Shown in pieces: positions 44,675 to 53,881 of a DNA stretch of 64,000 nt. The stretch covers positions 62,001 through 126,000 of the forward strand of contig JADBJJ010000017.1 in NCBI GenBank assembly GCA_014874475.1. The letters are read 5' to 3'. The position numbers and the translations under genes were made by a program. Origin of the DNA: Chloroflexota bacterium (GTDB lineage: Bacteria; Chloroflexota; Anaerolineae; B4-G1; DUEL01). Under the pieces are notes generated by a model. It was given only the letters and a program-made list of their open reading frames with translations, searched no databases and was not told the DNA's origin. Numbering within the stretch: position 1 is the first letter of the stretch; the number at the start of each line of letters is the position of its first letter.

Positions 44675-45871
44675 ATGGAATTAACCCAACTGAGCCAGAT
44701 GGTCCAGTGGCTGGACGAGGAGCGCCGCAAGGATAAAGCGCTCATCGCCGCCCTGCAGGAACAGGTCAAACTCCAGGCCCAGCAACTGGCCCAGCAGCAG
44801 GAACTGATCGCGGCTCTTCAGCGGACGGTCGCTGGGCTGGAGACCCTGTCGGCCCAGATCGTCGGCTTCGCTCCCGCGCTGGAAGGGCTGAAAGCCGAAG
44901 TGGGCCGGATGCTGGAGCTGAGGGAGGAGCAGTGGCGCAAGGAGCAGCGGGAGTCTGACCGGGCCCGCCAACTGGAAATCGGCGCGCTGAAAAATGAAAT
45001 CGCCAACATAGCCGAGGGCCTGCGCCCTGTCATCCGGATGGAAGAGACACTGGCGGCCCTCCAGGCCGAAACCCGCCGTCTCTACGAGAACCAGCAGCGG
45101 CTGGAAATGGCTGCCACCGACCTGAAGAAACAGGTAGAAGACCGGGCATCCGCTGTGATTTACCTGGAGGAGCAGCGTCGGGCCGACAATAAGCGCATCA
45201 CCGCGCTGGAGGCAGAAGCCACCGAACTGCGCCGCCGCGTAGAGGCCACCGACGCCAAATTTCCCCTCCTGGAAGAGGCCGTCCAGAAACAGAAGCGGTA
45301 TCTGGAAGAGGGCCTGAAGCCCATCAAGGAGTTTGAGAAGGTTGTGGAGGAACTGCGCGTCGCCGACTTCCGCCGCAATCAGGAAGTCAAGAAGTGGGCC
45401 GGACAGGCCGAAGAAGTGCGCGCAGAACTGGAACGGCTCCGGGATGAGCGACAGCGGTTTATGGAGCAGTACCAGCGGGCCCAACGGGCGCTGGATGCCC
45501 TTTCCGGCCTCCAGACCCGGCTGGAGACCCGCCAGAATGAGACCGCCGAGATGCAGCGGCTGGCAGAGGAACGGCTGAAGCGGCAATGGGAAGAGTGGCA
45601 AGCCGCGCAGGAAAAGGCCCGCCGCAACTGGGAAGTCTCGGTGGAGGAGCGCTGGCGCCACCAGGAACGGGTTAACGCATCGGTCGGCAAGCGGCTGGAT
45701 GCTCTGGCCGCGACCGCGAAATTCTGCTACTCCCAAATTGCCGCCATCTGGGAGACCCGCCGCGCCGACATCGTGCGCACTTTCGCCCACGCCCGCGAGG
45801 CCTACGAGGCCCGTATCACCGAGATAGACGGGCAACTGGCCGCCCTGAAAGAGCACCCGCCGGAGGAGTAA
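44675..45871 (+). CDS. Long coiled-coil protein
   Basis: 398 residues, almost all predicted alpha-helical coiled coil with regular Leu/Ala heptads and high Glu/Arg/Gln content. MELTQLSQMVQWLDEERRKDKALIAALQEQVK is the start chosen because GAGGGGAG lies about 8 bases upstream; the frame opens earlier at 44546 with no ribosome site. The only globular-looking part is near the C-terminus (FCYSQIAAIWETRRADIVRTFAHAREAYEARITEIDGQLA). No known family is recognised. A structural or cell-division role is a guess. SelB follows at 71 bases. Confidence 0.8.
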   Translation: MELTQLSQMVQWLDEERRKDKALIAALQEQVKLQAQQLAQQQELIAALQRTVAGLETLSAQIVGFAPALEGLKAEVGRMLELREEQWRKEQRESDRARQLEIGALKNEIANIAEGLRPVIRMEETLAALQAETRRLYENQQRLEMAATDLKKQVEDRASAVIYLEEQRRADNKRITALEAEATELRRRVEATDAKFPLLEEAVQKQKRYLEEGLKPIKEFEKVVEELRVADFRRNQEVKKWAGQAEEVRAELERLRDERQRFMEQYQRAQRALDALSGLQTRLETRQNETAEMQRLAEERLKRQWEEWQAAQEKARRNWEVSVEERWRHQERVNASVGKRLDALAATAKFCYSQIAAIWETRRADIVRTFAHAREAYEARITEIDGQLAALKEHPPEE

Positions 45872-45917
45872 GGATCAAAGGGTTAGCGAGTCGGCCATGG
45901 GCTGATTCTTTGATCCC
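45872..45917. repeat. Inverted repeat before selB
   Basis: GGATCAAAG (45872-45880) pairs with CTTTGATCC across a 28-base loop. Similar to the palindrome at the end of copA. Confidence 0.45.
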
Positions 45918-45941
45918 CCCGATTCAGCCAAGAGGTGTCCC

Positions 45942-47834
45942 GTGCATGTCATCGGTACTGCCGGCCACGTAGACCACGGCAAATCCACCCTTGTCCAGGC
46001 CCTTACCGGTATCAATCCCGACCGCCTCCGAGAGGAGCAGGAGCGGGAGATGACCATAGACCTGGGCTTTGCCTGGCTCACCCTTCCCAACGGCGAGCAG
46101 GTTGGCATTGTGGATGTCCCCGGCCACCGGGACTTCATTGAGAACATGCTGGCGGGCGTCGGCGGTATAGACGCTGCCCTCTTCGTCATCGCCGCCGACG
46201 AGGGCGTGATGCCCCAGACCCGGGAGCACCTGGCGATTCTGGACCTGTTGCGCATCCCCGGCGGCGTCGTTGCCCTGACCAAAACGGACCTGATAGACGA
46301 CCCGGACTGGTTGGAACTGGTCCAGGCCGATATTTCGGAAGTCCTCCAGGGTACCGTCCTGGAGAGCGCTCCCATTATCCCCGTCTCCGCCCGTACCGGG
46401 CGGGGGCTTCCGGAGTTGACGGCAGCCCTGCAGGAGGTGCTGGCCCGTACCCCGACCCGTCCCGACCGGGGCCGTCCCCGCCTCTGGATCGACCGGGTCT
46501 TCACCATCGGCGGATTCGGGACGGTAGTCACCGGTACGCTGGTGGACGGCCATCTGGAAGTCGGGCAGGAAGTGGAGATTCTGCCGCGCGGCCTCCGGGC
46601 CCGCATTCGCGGCCTGCAGACCCACAGGACGAAAATCCAGCGCGCCGTCCCTGGGAGCCGCGTCGCCATCAACCTGACCGGCGTCTCCAAGCAGGACCTG
46701 GCCCGGGGCGACTTGGTGACCGCTCCCGGCTGGCTCCGCCCCACCACCCTGGCAGATGTCCGGCTGGACGTCCTGCCCGATGCTCCCTTCCCGCTGAAGC
46801 ACAACGCCTACGTCAAGTTTTTCTGCGGTTCCGCTGAGACGGTCGCCCGGCTCCGGCTTCTGGGCGCCGAGGCCCTGGCGCCCGGAGAGTCGGGCTGGGT
46901 CCAACTGGAACTGGATGCCCCCCTCCCCCTGGTCCGAGGCGACCGGTTCATCGTCCGCATCCCCTCTCCGGCGGTCACCGTCGGCGGGGGGGACGTGGTG
47001 GACCCCCATCCGGGCCGTAAACACCGCCGCTTCCGCCCCGAGGTGCTGGCCCGGCTGGAGACGCTGGCCCGAGGTACCCCCGCCGAGGTCCTCCTGCAGT
47101 CTCTGGAGCGCGGGGGCCCGCAGACGGTGCGGGACCTGTTGGAGGCCTCCGGCCTGGGCGAGGCGGCACAGCCCGCCCTGACGGAACTCCTGGCTGCCGG
47201 CGACGCGGTGATTCTGGACGCGATCCCTGAACCGGCCCCGGCCCGGCTGGTCGCTGCCCGTGCCTGGTGGTCGGCTATGACGGGCCGGATGCGGGAGGAA
47301 CTGGCGGCCTACCACGCCCGCTATCCCCTCCGGCCCGGCATGGGTCGGGAAGGGTTGCGCAGCGCGCTTCGGCTGGACCCGCGCGTCTTCAACAGTCTGA
47401 TGGCCCGCGCGGCGGCGGAGGGCCTGGTCGCAGACGAGGCCGCCACCGTCCGCCTGCCCCAGCACGAAGTCCACTTCTCTTCTCAGCAGCAACAGGCTGT
47501 GGACGACCTCCTGACCCAGTTCCGCGCCGCGCCGTATGCCACCCCCTCCGTCAAAGAGGCCGCCGCGCGGGTCGGCGAGGAGGTGCTGGGCGTCCTCCTG
47601 GCCCGGGGTGACCTGGTCCAGGTCTCCCCTGAGGTGCTCTTCCTGCGGGAGACGTACCAGGAGATGGTGGAGCGCATCCGCGCCCACATCCGCCGGGAAG
47701 GGAGCATCACCCTGGCCCAGGTGCGGGACCTCTTCCAGACCAGCCGCAAGTACGCGCAGGCGCTGCTGGAACATCTGGATGGGGTTGGGGTGACCCGCCG
47801 GGTGGGAGATGAACGGGTGCTGGCGGAGAAATAA
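45942..47834 (+). CDS. selB: Selenocysteine-specific elongation factor
   Basis: 630 residues. G domain: GTAGHVDHGKSTLVQALTG (G1), the MTIDLGFAW switch, VDVPGHRDFIENM (G3), TKTDLID (G4). Domains 2 and 3 (about 175-360) include FTIGGFGTVVTGTLVDG. The C-terminal part (about 370-630) has the winged-helix repeats that bind SECIS RNA: REGLRSALRLDPRVFNSLM and EGSITLAQVRDLFQTSRKYAQALLEHLD. It delivers Sec-tRNA to UGA. GTG 45942 is the start. selA, selC and selD are not in the window. Confidence 0.95.
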   Translation: MHVIGTAGHVDHGKSTLVQALTGINPDRLREEQEREMTIDLGFAWLTLPNGEQVGIVDVPGHRDFIENMLAGVGGIDAALFVIAADEGVMPQTREHLAILDLLRIPGGVVALTKTDLIDDPDWLELVQADISEVLQGTVLESAPIIPVSARTGRGLPELTAALQEVLARTPTRPDRGRPRLWIDRVFTIGGFGTVVTGTLVDGHLEVGQEVEILPRGLRARIRGLQTHRTKIQRAVPGSRVAINLTGVSKQDLARGDLVTAPGWLRPTTLADVRLDVLPDAPFPLKHNAYVKFFCGSAETVARLRLLGAEALAPGESGWVQLELDAPLPLVRGDRFIVRIPSPAVTVGGGDVVDPHPGRKHRRFRPEVLARLETLARGTPAEVLLQSLERGGPQTVRDLLEASGLGEAAQPALTELLAAGDAVILDAIPEPAPARLVAARAWWSAMTGRMREELAAYHARYPLRPGMGREGLRSALRLDPRVFNSLMARAAAEGLVADEAATVRLPQHEVHFSSQQQQAVDDLLTQFRAAPYATPSVKEAAARVGEEVLGVLLARGDLVQVSPEVLFLRETYQEMVERIRAHIRREGSITLAQVRDLFQTSRKYAQALLEHLDGVGVTRRVGDERVLAEK

Positions 47835-47849
47835 CTATTAGGGAGACTT

Positions 47850-47874
47850 GCCGGGCACTTCTGCAGTGCCTGGC
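47850..47874. repeat. GCCGGGCACT / AGTGCCTGGC palindrome after selB
   Basis: Ten-base arms with one mismatch and a 5-base loop; related to the palindrome at 42348-42383. No T-tract. The rest of the gap to 47987 shows nothing else clear. Confidence 0.5.
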
Positions 47875-47987
47875 GTAGCCAACACCCCCCACCAGAGGCT
47901 CAGGGCGACTTGAGGATACTTCGGCAATCAGCGATGGGCGGACATCAGGCCCTGGGCCAGCATCTGGCAGGCAGATAGTTGCCCGGT

Positions 47988-48761
47988 ATGGAATGTAAAC
48001 TGCTTCGGCTATTTGGCCACCCGAAAGTCGCAACGGTGCTGCTCCTCCTGGCCCTCGCAGCCGCCATGGCAGGATCGTTTTTCCCGCAGCGCCCCACCGG
48101 AGACCTCGCCGCGCTGGCCCGCTGGGAAGAAGCCATCCGCGCCCGCTACGGCGCCCTGGCGGCCCCACTGGGCTGGTTGGGTCTCTTCCGCTGGTACACC
48201 TCTCCCCTCTTCTGGGTCGCCCTGGCGCTGCCAGTGATGGCGACCGTCCTCTGCATCCTGAACCGCTGGCCTGTCCTTCGGTCGCGCCTTCTTCGCTGCT
48301 CCGCTCCCCATTGGGGGACTCTGGTCACCCATCTGACCGTCCCCTTGTTCCTGCTGGCGCTGGCGCTCAGCGGCCTGGGCTGGCAGGAGGAGGTGACCCT
48401 CGCGATGGGGGAAACCGGAACGTTTCCCTCCGTCAACCTGGCCCTGCGCTGCGACGCCGTCACTCTGGAGCGCCATCCCGACGGCAGTGTCGCCGACTAC
48501 CGGGTGGAGGTCACTGTTCTGGTGGACGGCCGGGAGGTCCGGCGGGGCACCGTCCGTCCCAACGCGCCTCTCAGCATAGGCAATGTCGCAGTCTTCCTAT
48601 ACGGCTACGCAGCGCAACAGGGGCACCCGTTTATTACACTGCGGGCAGTCTACGATCCGGGATACGTTCCCTTCCTCGTGGGGGGCGGGCTGTTCCTGTT
48701 GGGCCTGGTTCTGCGCTGGACGATGGGCAATGGGCAACGAAAGACCGAAGACCCGGTTTGA
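47988..48761 (+). CDS. resB: ResB-like cytochrome c biogenesis protein
   Basis: 257 residues, short for ResB (often 350-550). Membrane helices at about 15-33, 67-90, 110-130 and 230-250. LFGHPKVATVLLLLALAAAMAGSFFPQ is the ResB start. A periplasmic part between the third and fourth helices (YRVEVTVLVDGREVRRGTV, LSIGNVAVFLYGYA) matches the family. With CcsA it moves heme to apocytochromes. Start could also be TTG 47979. A NUDIX gene lies between it and ccsA. Confidence 0.85.
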   Translation: MECKLLRLFGHPKVATVLLLLALAAAMAGSFFPQRPTGDLAALARWEEAIRARYGALAAPLGWLGLFRWYTSPLFWVALALPVMATVLCILNRWPVLRSRLLRCSAPHWGTLVTHLTVPLFLLALALSGLGWQEEVTLAMGETGTFPSVNLALRCDAVTLERHPDGSVADYRVEVTVLVDGREVRRGTVRPNAPLSIGNVAVFLYGYAAQQGHPFITLRAVYDPGYVPFLVGGGLFLLGLVLRWTMGNGQRKTEDPV

Positions 48762-49194
48762 GATGTCCGCTGGCGGCGTCGTCTTCCGGCGAACGGAGGC
48801 CGGGGGCGTGGAAGTGGCCTTGGTCGCCACTCCAGGCGGCCGCTGGGCGCTCCCCAAGGGGCTGGTGGAAAAGGGGGAATCGCTGGAGGCGACGGCCCTA
48901 CGGGAGGTCCGGGAGGAGACCGGCCTGGAGGTAGAAATTGTGGAGCGGTTGGACCCCGTTGAGTACTGGTACTGGTGGGAGGAGGAAGGCCAGAAAGTCC
49001 GCCACCACAAAAAAGTCTACTTCTTCCTGATGGCCTGCCAGGGCGGCGATGTGGCCCGCCACGATTGGGAAGTGGAAGAAGTCCGCTGGTTCCCCATAGA
49101 TGAGGCCATCCGCCAGGCGTCCCACCGGACGGAACGGCAGGTCCTGCAGCAGGCGGCAGGAAAAATCAAATTGGGAGAATCAGGGGGATTATAA
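48730..49194 (+). CDS. NUDIX hydrolase
   Basis: 154 residues. The NUDIX box reads GLVEKGESLEATALREVREETG, matching GX5EX7REUXEEXGU with the metal-binding Glu residues. SAGGVVFRR is the usual start. Cleaves a nucleoside-diphosphate-linked or diadenosine substrate; the WYWWEEEGQKVRHHKKVYFF stretch resembles AP4A-type NUDIX enzymes. ATG 48730 overlaps resB by 32 bases; ATG 48763 is the alternative. Sits inside the cytochrome c assembly pair. Confidence 0.9.
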   Translation: MGNERPKTRFEMSAGGVVFRRTEAGGVEVALVATPGGRWALPKGLVEKGESLEATALREVREETGLEVEIVERLDPVEYWYWWEEEGQKVRHHKKVYFFLMACQGGDVARHDWEVEEVRWFPIDEAIRQASHRTERQVLQQAAGKIKLGESGGL

Positions 49195-49219
49195 GGAATC
49201 GTAGATTCGGGCCGCCCAA

Positions 49220-49322
49220 CCGTTTTCAGCAGCGGCTCTCCCGCCGCCTTCCACCTGGCGGGAAACCGCTAAACCGTCTGAAGGGCTTTGTTTTCCGAGT
49301 CCGGACGTAGACGTCCGGGCGG
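49220..49322. repeat. Imperfect palindromes between NUDIX and ccsA
   Basis: AGCGG.TCTCCCGCC pairs with GGCGGGA..CCGCT (about 49235-49272), and CCGGACGTAGACGTCCGG (about 49302-49319) is a near-perfect 8-bp palindrome. No T-tract. Confidence 0.5.
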
Positions 49323-49384
49323 GATGGGCCCAAAGGGTCGGGTGGCGAGTTGTGGATTGATCTTGCGCTCCTACAAGGCCAGGA

Positions 49385-50164
49385 ATGCTGACCATCGGGT
49401 ACGGATTTCTCTGGAGCGCCCTCATCCTCTCCGGCCTGGAACGGCGGACGGGGAGACGCTGGCTGCGCTGGGCCGCTTTCGCCCTGAGCGCCGTCGCCTG
49501 GGGGCTGTGGACGGCGGCTCTGGCCGGACGCTGGCAGGCGTCCGGCCATTGGCCTATGAGCACCCGCTACGAATTCGGACTGGCGTTCGTTTGGGCTCTG
49601 TTGGGTCTCCACCTGCTGACGACGGCGGATATCCCCCGCGCGGGTGGGGGCGGGCTGTTGCTGACCCTCGCCCTGGCCACCTACCTCCTCACCCGTCCCG
49701 CCGGAGAGCAGACGGCGGCCCCGCTCCTCCCCGTCCTTCGGTCCGTCTGGTTTCCGCTGCATACTCTCTCCGCCGCCCTGGCCTACGGCCTCTTCGGTGT
49801 CGCCGCCGGCCTGGGCCTGACCGGATTGGCGGAGAGAGATGATGGGGCGCGGACCCCCTTACTGGAGCGGATGGAACGCGCCACCCACTGGGGCTTCCTC
49901 TGGCTCACGCTCAGCATGCTCCTGGGCGGCATCTGGGCTCGCTACGCCTGGGGCCGCTACTGGGGCTGGGACCCCAAAGAGACCTGGACGCTGGTGGTGT
50001 GGCTTCTCTATCTTCTCCCGTCCCACCTGCACCCGCTTCCCGCCTGGCGGGGCCGTCGCCAGATCGCGCTGGTCCTGCTGGGCTTCACCGGCGTACTCTT
50101 CCTTTGGCTGGGCGTCCCCTGGATAGTGCGGGTGGGCCGCCTGGAGAGTCTGCACGGGTTCTGA
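49385..50164 (+). CDS. ccsA: Cytochrome c biogenesis protein CcsA/ResC
   Basis: 259 residues with about eight hydrophobic segments. The heme-handling signature WGRYWGWDPKETWTLVVWLLY (WGxxWxWD type) is present, with conserved His residues in external loops (FPLHTLSAALAYG and HLHP). Passes heme to apocytochrome c together with ResB. AGG precedes the ATG weakly; the region upstream holds palindromes. Confidence 0.92.
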   Translation: MLTIGYGFLWSALILSGLERRTGRRWLRWAAFALSAVAWGLWTAALAGRWQASGHWPMSTRYEFGLAFVWALLGLHLLTTADIPRAGGGGLLLTLALATYLLTRPAGEQTAAPLLPVLRSVWFPLHTLSAALAYGLFGVAAGLGLTGLAERDDGARTPLLERMERATHWGFLWLTLSMLLGGIWARYAWGRYWGWDPKETWTLVVWLLYLLPSHLHPLPAWRGRRQIALVLLGFTGVLFLWLGVPWIVRVGRLESLHGF

Positions 50165-50168
50165 CCAA

Positions 50169-50197
50169 TTCGCCGATTCCCTTTTTCGTGCTATAAT
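50169..50197 (+). promoter_or_regulatory. Promoter for M28 peptidase gene
   Basis: TTCGCC (50169-50174), 17-base spacer, perfect TATAAT (50192-50197). It gives a leader of about 230 bases with a CCCTCACCCTGCCCC...GGGAAGGG repeat phrase. Confidence 0.45.
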
Positions 50198-50434
50198 CAA
50201 GGCAAAACCGCAGGAAGCGAAGATTCTCCCTGCCATGTGCAACTGCTTTTCAGGACATCCGGGGGTATGCCGACGCCAGCCCTCACCCTGCCCCCAACCC
50301 CGTCCCTCTCCCGTCCGCCTGCGGCGATAGGGAAGGGAAGAAAGGGGCAGCGGCAAAACCGCCGTCCTTTCCATCAACAAGGTGATTCTTCATATTTGCG
50401 TCTGGATGAGAGATTTTTCACTTCGGGAGGAGAC

Positions 50435-51607
50435 ATGTCTGCGATGGAGCATATTCGCTATCTGGCCGAGACGGTCGGCCCGCGTGGCTCCACTACCCCC
50501 CAGGAAGCCGAAGCGGCCCGCTACGCCGCCCGGGTCCTGAAGGACCTGGGACTGGAACCGGTCACCGAACCTTTCACCAGCGCCCGCTCCGCCTGGTATC
50601 CTTACGTCCTCTTCACCGGGCTGGCCCTCCTGGCGGAGATTCTCTTCTGGGCCGCCGGGCGGACCGGCGCCATTATTGCGGCCGTGCTGACTGCGGTCGC
50701 GCTGGCCTCGGTGCTCCTGGAACTGGCCTTCCGCCCCAACCCCATCCGCTGGCTGCTTCCTAAAGGCCGTAGCCAGAACGTCTGGGCCCGCCGGATGCCC
50801 ACCGGCGAGGTACGCCGGAACGTCATCGTGATGGGCCATCTGGACACCCACCGCACTCCGCTGGCCTTCTCCACTGACCGCTGGGTGCGCCTCTTCAGCC
50901 GACTGGTGCCCATCGGTCTGGCCTCCGCCGTCGCTCTGCTGCTGCTCTTCATCCTCGGCGCGGCCGTGCCGGGCCTGATCTGGCGGCTTCTCTCCCTGCC
51001 CTTCGCTCTGGTCATTCTGGGCGTCTTTCTCATCACTCTCCAGGCCGACTTCTCCCCGTATACCGCCGGGGCCAACGACAATGCCACCGGTTCGGGCATC
51101 GTCCTGAGCCTGGCGGAGCGGCTGAGTCGGGAGCCGCTGGCCCACACCGCCGTCTGGCTGGTCCTCTCCGGCTGCGAGGAGGTGGGTTGCTACGGGGCGG
51201 AGGACTTCGCCCGCCGTCACCGACACGAACTGGGAAACGCCATCTGGATCACGTTGGATAGCGTGGGCGGGGCCCACTCCAGTCCGGCCTACCTGACCCA
51301 CGAGACCTTCCTGCTCACCGTCCCCAGCGATCCCCAACTACTAACACTGGCGGAGCGCATCGCCGCCAACCACCCCGAATGGGGTGCCCACCCCCACCAT
51401 TTCCGGGGTGCCTATACCGAAGGGAGCATCGCCGCCAAATACGGCTTCCGCGTCCTCACCTTCACCAGCCACCGGCGGGACGGCGTCCTCCCCGAATGGC
51501 ACCGTCCCACCGACACCGTGGACCATCTGGACCCGAAAGTGGTGGAACATACCGAAACATTCGTATGGGAACTGCTGCAGGAGATAGACCAGGAAAAGGA
51601 CCGCTAA
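50435..51607 (+). CDS. M28-family zinc peptidase with membrane segments
   Basis: 390 residues. Zinc and catalytic motifs: VIVMGHLDTHRTPL (about 132-146), TAGANDNATGSG (about 210-221), LVLSGCEEVGCYG (catalytic Glu and metal Glu) and LDSVGGAHS, with a late His region near EWHRPTDTVDHLDP. Two hydrophobic segments (about 57-73, 79-97) lie before the first motif, and two more (about 159-180, 188-203) lie between the first and second zinc ligands, a placement not usual for soluble M28 enzymes. Likely an aminopeptidase at the membrane. GGGAGGAG precedes ATG 50435. Confidence 0.85.
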   Translation: MSAMEHIRYLAETVGPRGSTTPQEAEAARYAARVLKDLGLEPVTEPFTSARSAWYPYVLFTGLALLAEILFWAAGRTGAIIAAVLTAVALASVLLELAFRPNPIRWLLPKGRSQNVWARRMPTGEVRRNVIVMGHLDTHRTPLAFSTDRWVRLFSRLVPIGLASAVALLLLFILGAAVPGLIWRLLSLPFALVILGVFLITLQADFSPYTAGANDNATGSGIVLSLAERLSREPLAHTAVWLVLSGCEEVGCYGAEDFARRHRHELGNAIWITLDSVGGAHSSPAYLTHETFLLTVPSDPQLLTLAERIAANHPEWGAHPHHFRGAYTEGSIAAKYGFRVLTFTSHRRDGVLPEWHRPTDTVDHLDPKVVEHTETFVWELLQEIDQEKDR

Positions 51608-51700
51608 TTTTTGCCGATGGACGCTCAGTTTTTGCCTTTCGTATACCCTGCGCGCTTTGTGGTAGAACGGCCCTCGGCGCCTCTGTGGTGAATGGGAGAA
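51608..51700. repeat. Half-palindrome of the CTTTGTGGTAG class
   Basis: GCGCTTTGTGGTAGAACGGCC...CTCTGTGGTG lies in the spacer; resembles one arm of the ACCACAAAG repeats. Confidence 0.35.
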
Positions 51701-51703
51701 CAG

Positions 51704-53815
51704 ATGTCCGCTCAAACAGATAACCAGTTAGTCTATTTCTTCCGTCCTTCCTCCGTCGCCGTCATCGGCGCATCCCGGGACCCGGAGAAACTGGGATACG
51801 CGGTGCTGGCGAATCTGAAAAACGGGGGGTTCTCCGGCGCCCTCTACCCGATCAACCCCAAGGCCGACGAGATTCTGGGACTGCGCGCCTACCCCACTGT
51901 CCTGGATGTCCCCGGGCCGGTGGACCTGGCCGTGGTCGTTATCCCGTACTCGCTGGTGCCGGGCGCGCTCCAGCAGTGCGGCGAGAAGGGGATTCCGGCG
52001 GCCATCATCATCAGTGCGGGCTTCCGCGAGGCCGGACGGGAAGGGCTGGAGCGGGAACTGGAAGTTATCGGCATCGCGCGCCGCTACGGCATCCGCCTCA
52101 TTGGCCCCAACTGCCTGGGCGTCATAGACACGAATACCCCGCTCAACGCCACCTTCGCCGCCGGGATGCCCCCGGGTGGCCCTATCGCCTTTATGTCCCA
52201 ATCGGGTGCGCTGGGGACCGCCGTCTTGGATATGGCCTTGGCCGGACGCATCGGCTTTTCCCGCTTCGTCAGCCTGGGCAATAAAGCCGATGTCAATGAG
52301 GTGGACTTGTTAGAGGCCTGGGAGGACGACCCGGGTTCCAAAGTCATCCTGGCCTACATTGAGGGACTGCCGGACGGCCAGAGGTTTATGCAGGTGGCCC
52401 GACGGGTCACCCGGCGGAAGCCGGTGGTGGCGGTCAAATCAGGCGTCACCCGCTCCGGCGCGCGGGCGGTCTCCTCCCATACCGGGAGCCTGGCCGGCTC
52501 CGAGGCCGCCTACCATGCCGCCTTCCGTCAGGCCGGCGTCATCCGGGCCGAATCTATGGAGCACCTCTTTGACCTGGCCCTCGCCTTCGCCTACCAGCCC
52601 CTGCCCCCGGGCGACCGCATCGCCATCGTCACCAACGCCGGAGGGCCAGGCATCCTGGCCACGGACGCGCTGGAACACGCGGGGCTCCAACTGGCCCGCT
52701 TCCGGCCCGAGACTGTCCAGGCCCTCATGGCCGACCTGCCCAGCGCCGCCTCCGCTGCCAACCCTGTGGACGTCCTGGGAGACGCCCTGGCCGACCGCTA
52801 CGAGCATGCCCTGCGGCTGGTGCTGGCGGACCCGGGGGTGGACGGCGTCATCGTCATCGTCACCCCCCAGGCGATGACCCAGATAGAGGAGACGGCGCAC
52901 GTCGTCGGGCGCGTCGCCCGGGAGACCCAGAAGCCGGTTCTGGGATGCTTTATGGGCGAATCCCGCATTGCGGCCGGCGTTGCCGTGCTGCAACAATATG
53001 GCATCCCCAACTACCCCTTCCCCGAGCGCGCGGCGGCAGCACTGGCCGCGATGGTCGGCTACCGACGGGAACGGGAACAGCCCTCCTACCCGCCCGCCCA
53101 CTTTGAGGTGGACCGGGCTGCCGTGCAGAAGGTACTGGATGAGGCCCGCGCGCAGGGACGGGTGAGTATCGGCGATGCCGAAGCGCGCACGATCCTGGAG
53201 GCCTACGGCTTCCCGCTCCCGCCGTCGCATCTGGCTGCCACGCCGGAGGAGGCGATTGCCGCCGCCGAGGATATGGGCTACCCCGTCGTCCTCAAGATCG
53301 CCTCACCGGATATCCTCCACAAGACCGACGTGGGCGGCGTGCGGCTGAACCTGCGCTCCCCCTCCGACGTGCGGGATGCCTTTGACCTGATCGTCTACCG
53401 GGCCAGCCGGTACGTCCCCGGCGCGCGCATCTGGGGATGTCTGGTGCAGAAAATGGTGCCCCCGGGCCGGGAAGTCCTCATCGGCATGAGCCGCGACCCG
53501 CAGTTCGGGCCGCTGGTCGCTTTCGGCCTGGGCGGCATCTACGTAGAGGCCCTCAAGGACGTCGTCTTCCGCATCGCCCCCTTCGGGCCGGAGGAGGCAG
53601 CGGAGATGATCCGGGAGATTCGCTCCTACCCGCTACTGGAGGGCGTCCGGGGGGAACCGCCCGCCGACCACGCCGCGATAGTGGACGCCCTCTGCCGGGT
53701 GAGCCAGTTGGTCACCGACTTTCCCGAAATCGCTGAACTGGATATCAACCCCCTGGTCGTCTACGAAGAGGGTCGGGGGGCCGTTGCCCTGGATATGCGG
53801 CTGGTGCTGAGTTAA
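51704..53815 (+). CDS. ADP-forming acyl-CoA synthetase, fused alpha-beta type
   Basis: 703 residues. N-terminal CoA-binding domain (about 8-130, FFRPSSVAVIGASRDPEKLGY), succinyl-CoA-ligase-like domain with HTGSLAGSEAAY (phosphohistidine site) and a C-terminal ATP-grasp half (about 475-700, ILEAYGFPLPPSHLA, SPDILHKTDVGGVRL). Converts acetyl- or acyl-CoA, ADP and phosphate to the acid, CoA and ATP, or the reverse. ATG 51704 follows GGGAG; ATG 51692 is the alternative. The next gene is a P-loop protein often found beside this family. Confidence 0.92.
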   Translation: MSAQTDNQLVYFFRPSSVAVIGASRDPEKLGYAVLANLKNGGFSGALYPINPKADEILGLRAYPTVLDVPGPVDLAVVVIPYSLVPGALQQCGEKGIPAAIIISAGFREAGREGLERELEVIGIARRYGIRLIGPNCLGVIDTNTPLNATFAAGMPPGGPIAFMSQSGALGTAVLDMALAGRIGFSRFVSLGNKADVNEVDLLEAWEDDPGSKVILAYIEGLPDGQRFMQVARRVTRRKPVVAVKSGVTRSGARAVSSHTGSLAGSEAAYHAAFRQAGVIRAESMEHLFDLALAFAYQPLPPGDRIAIVTNAGGPGILATDALEHAGLQLARFRPETVQALMADLPSAASAANPVDVLGDALADRYEHALRLVLADPGVDGVIVIVTPQAMTQIEETAHVVGRVARETQKPVLGCFMGESRIAAGVAVLQQYGIPNYPFPERAAAALAAMVGYRREREQPSYPPAHFEVDRAAVQKVLDEARAQGRVSIGDAEARTILEAYGFPLPPSHLAATPEEAIAAAEDMGYPVVLKIASPDILHKTDVGGVRLNLRSPSDVRDAFDLIVYRASRYVPGARIWGCLVQKMVPPGREVLIGMSRDPQFGPLVAFGLGGIYVEALKDVVFRIAPFGPEEAAEMIREIRSYPLLEGVRGEPPADHAAIVDALCRVSQLVTDFPEIAELDINPLVVYEEGRGAVALDMRLVLS

Positions 53816-53839
53816 AACGATTTTCTCACACCAGGACAC

Positions 53840-53871
53840 AAAGAGCCCGAAGTGGCTTTGTGGGATTGGAA
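53840..53871. repeat. ACACAAAGAGCC / GGCTTTGTGG hairpin
   Basis: Short hairpin of the CACAAAG class between the two genes. Confidence 0.45.
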
Positions 53872-53881
53872 AGGAGAACCT

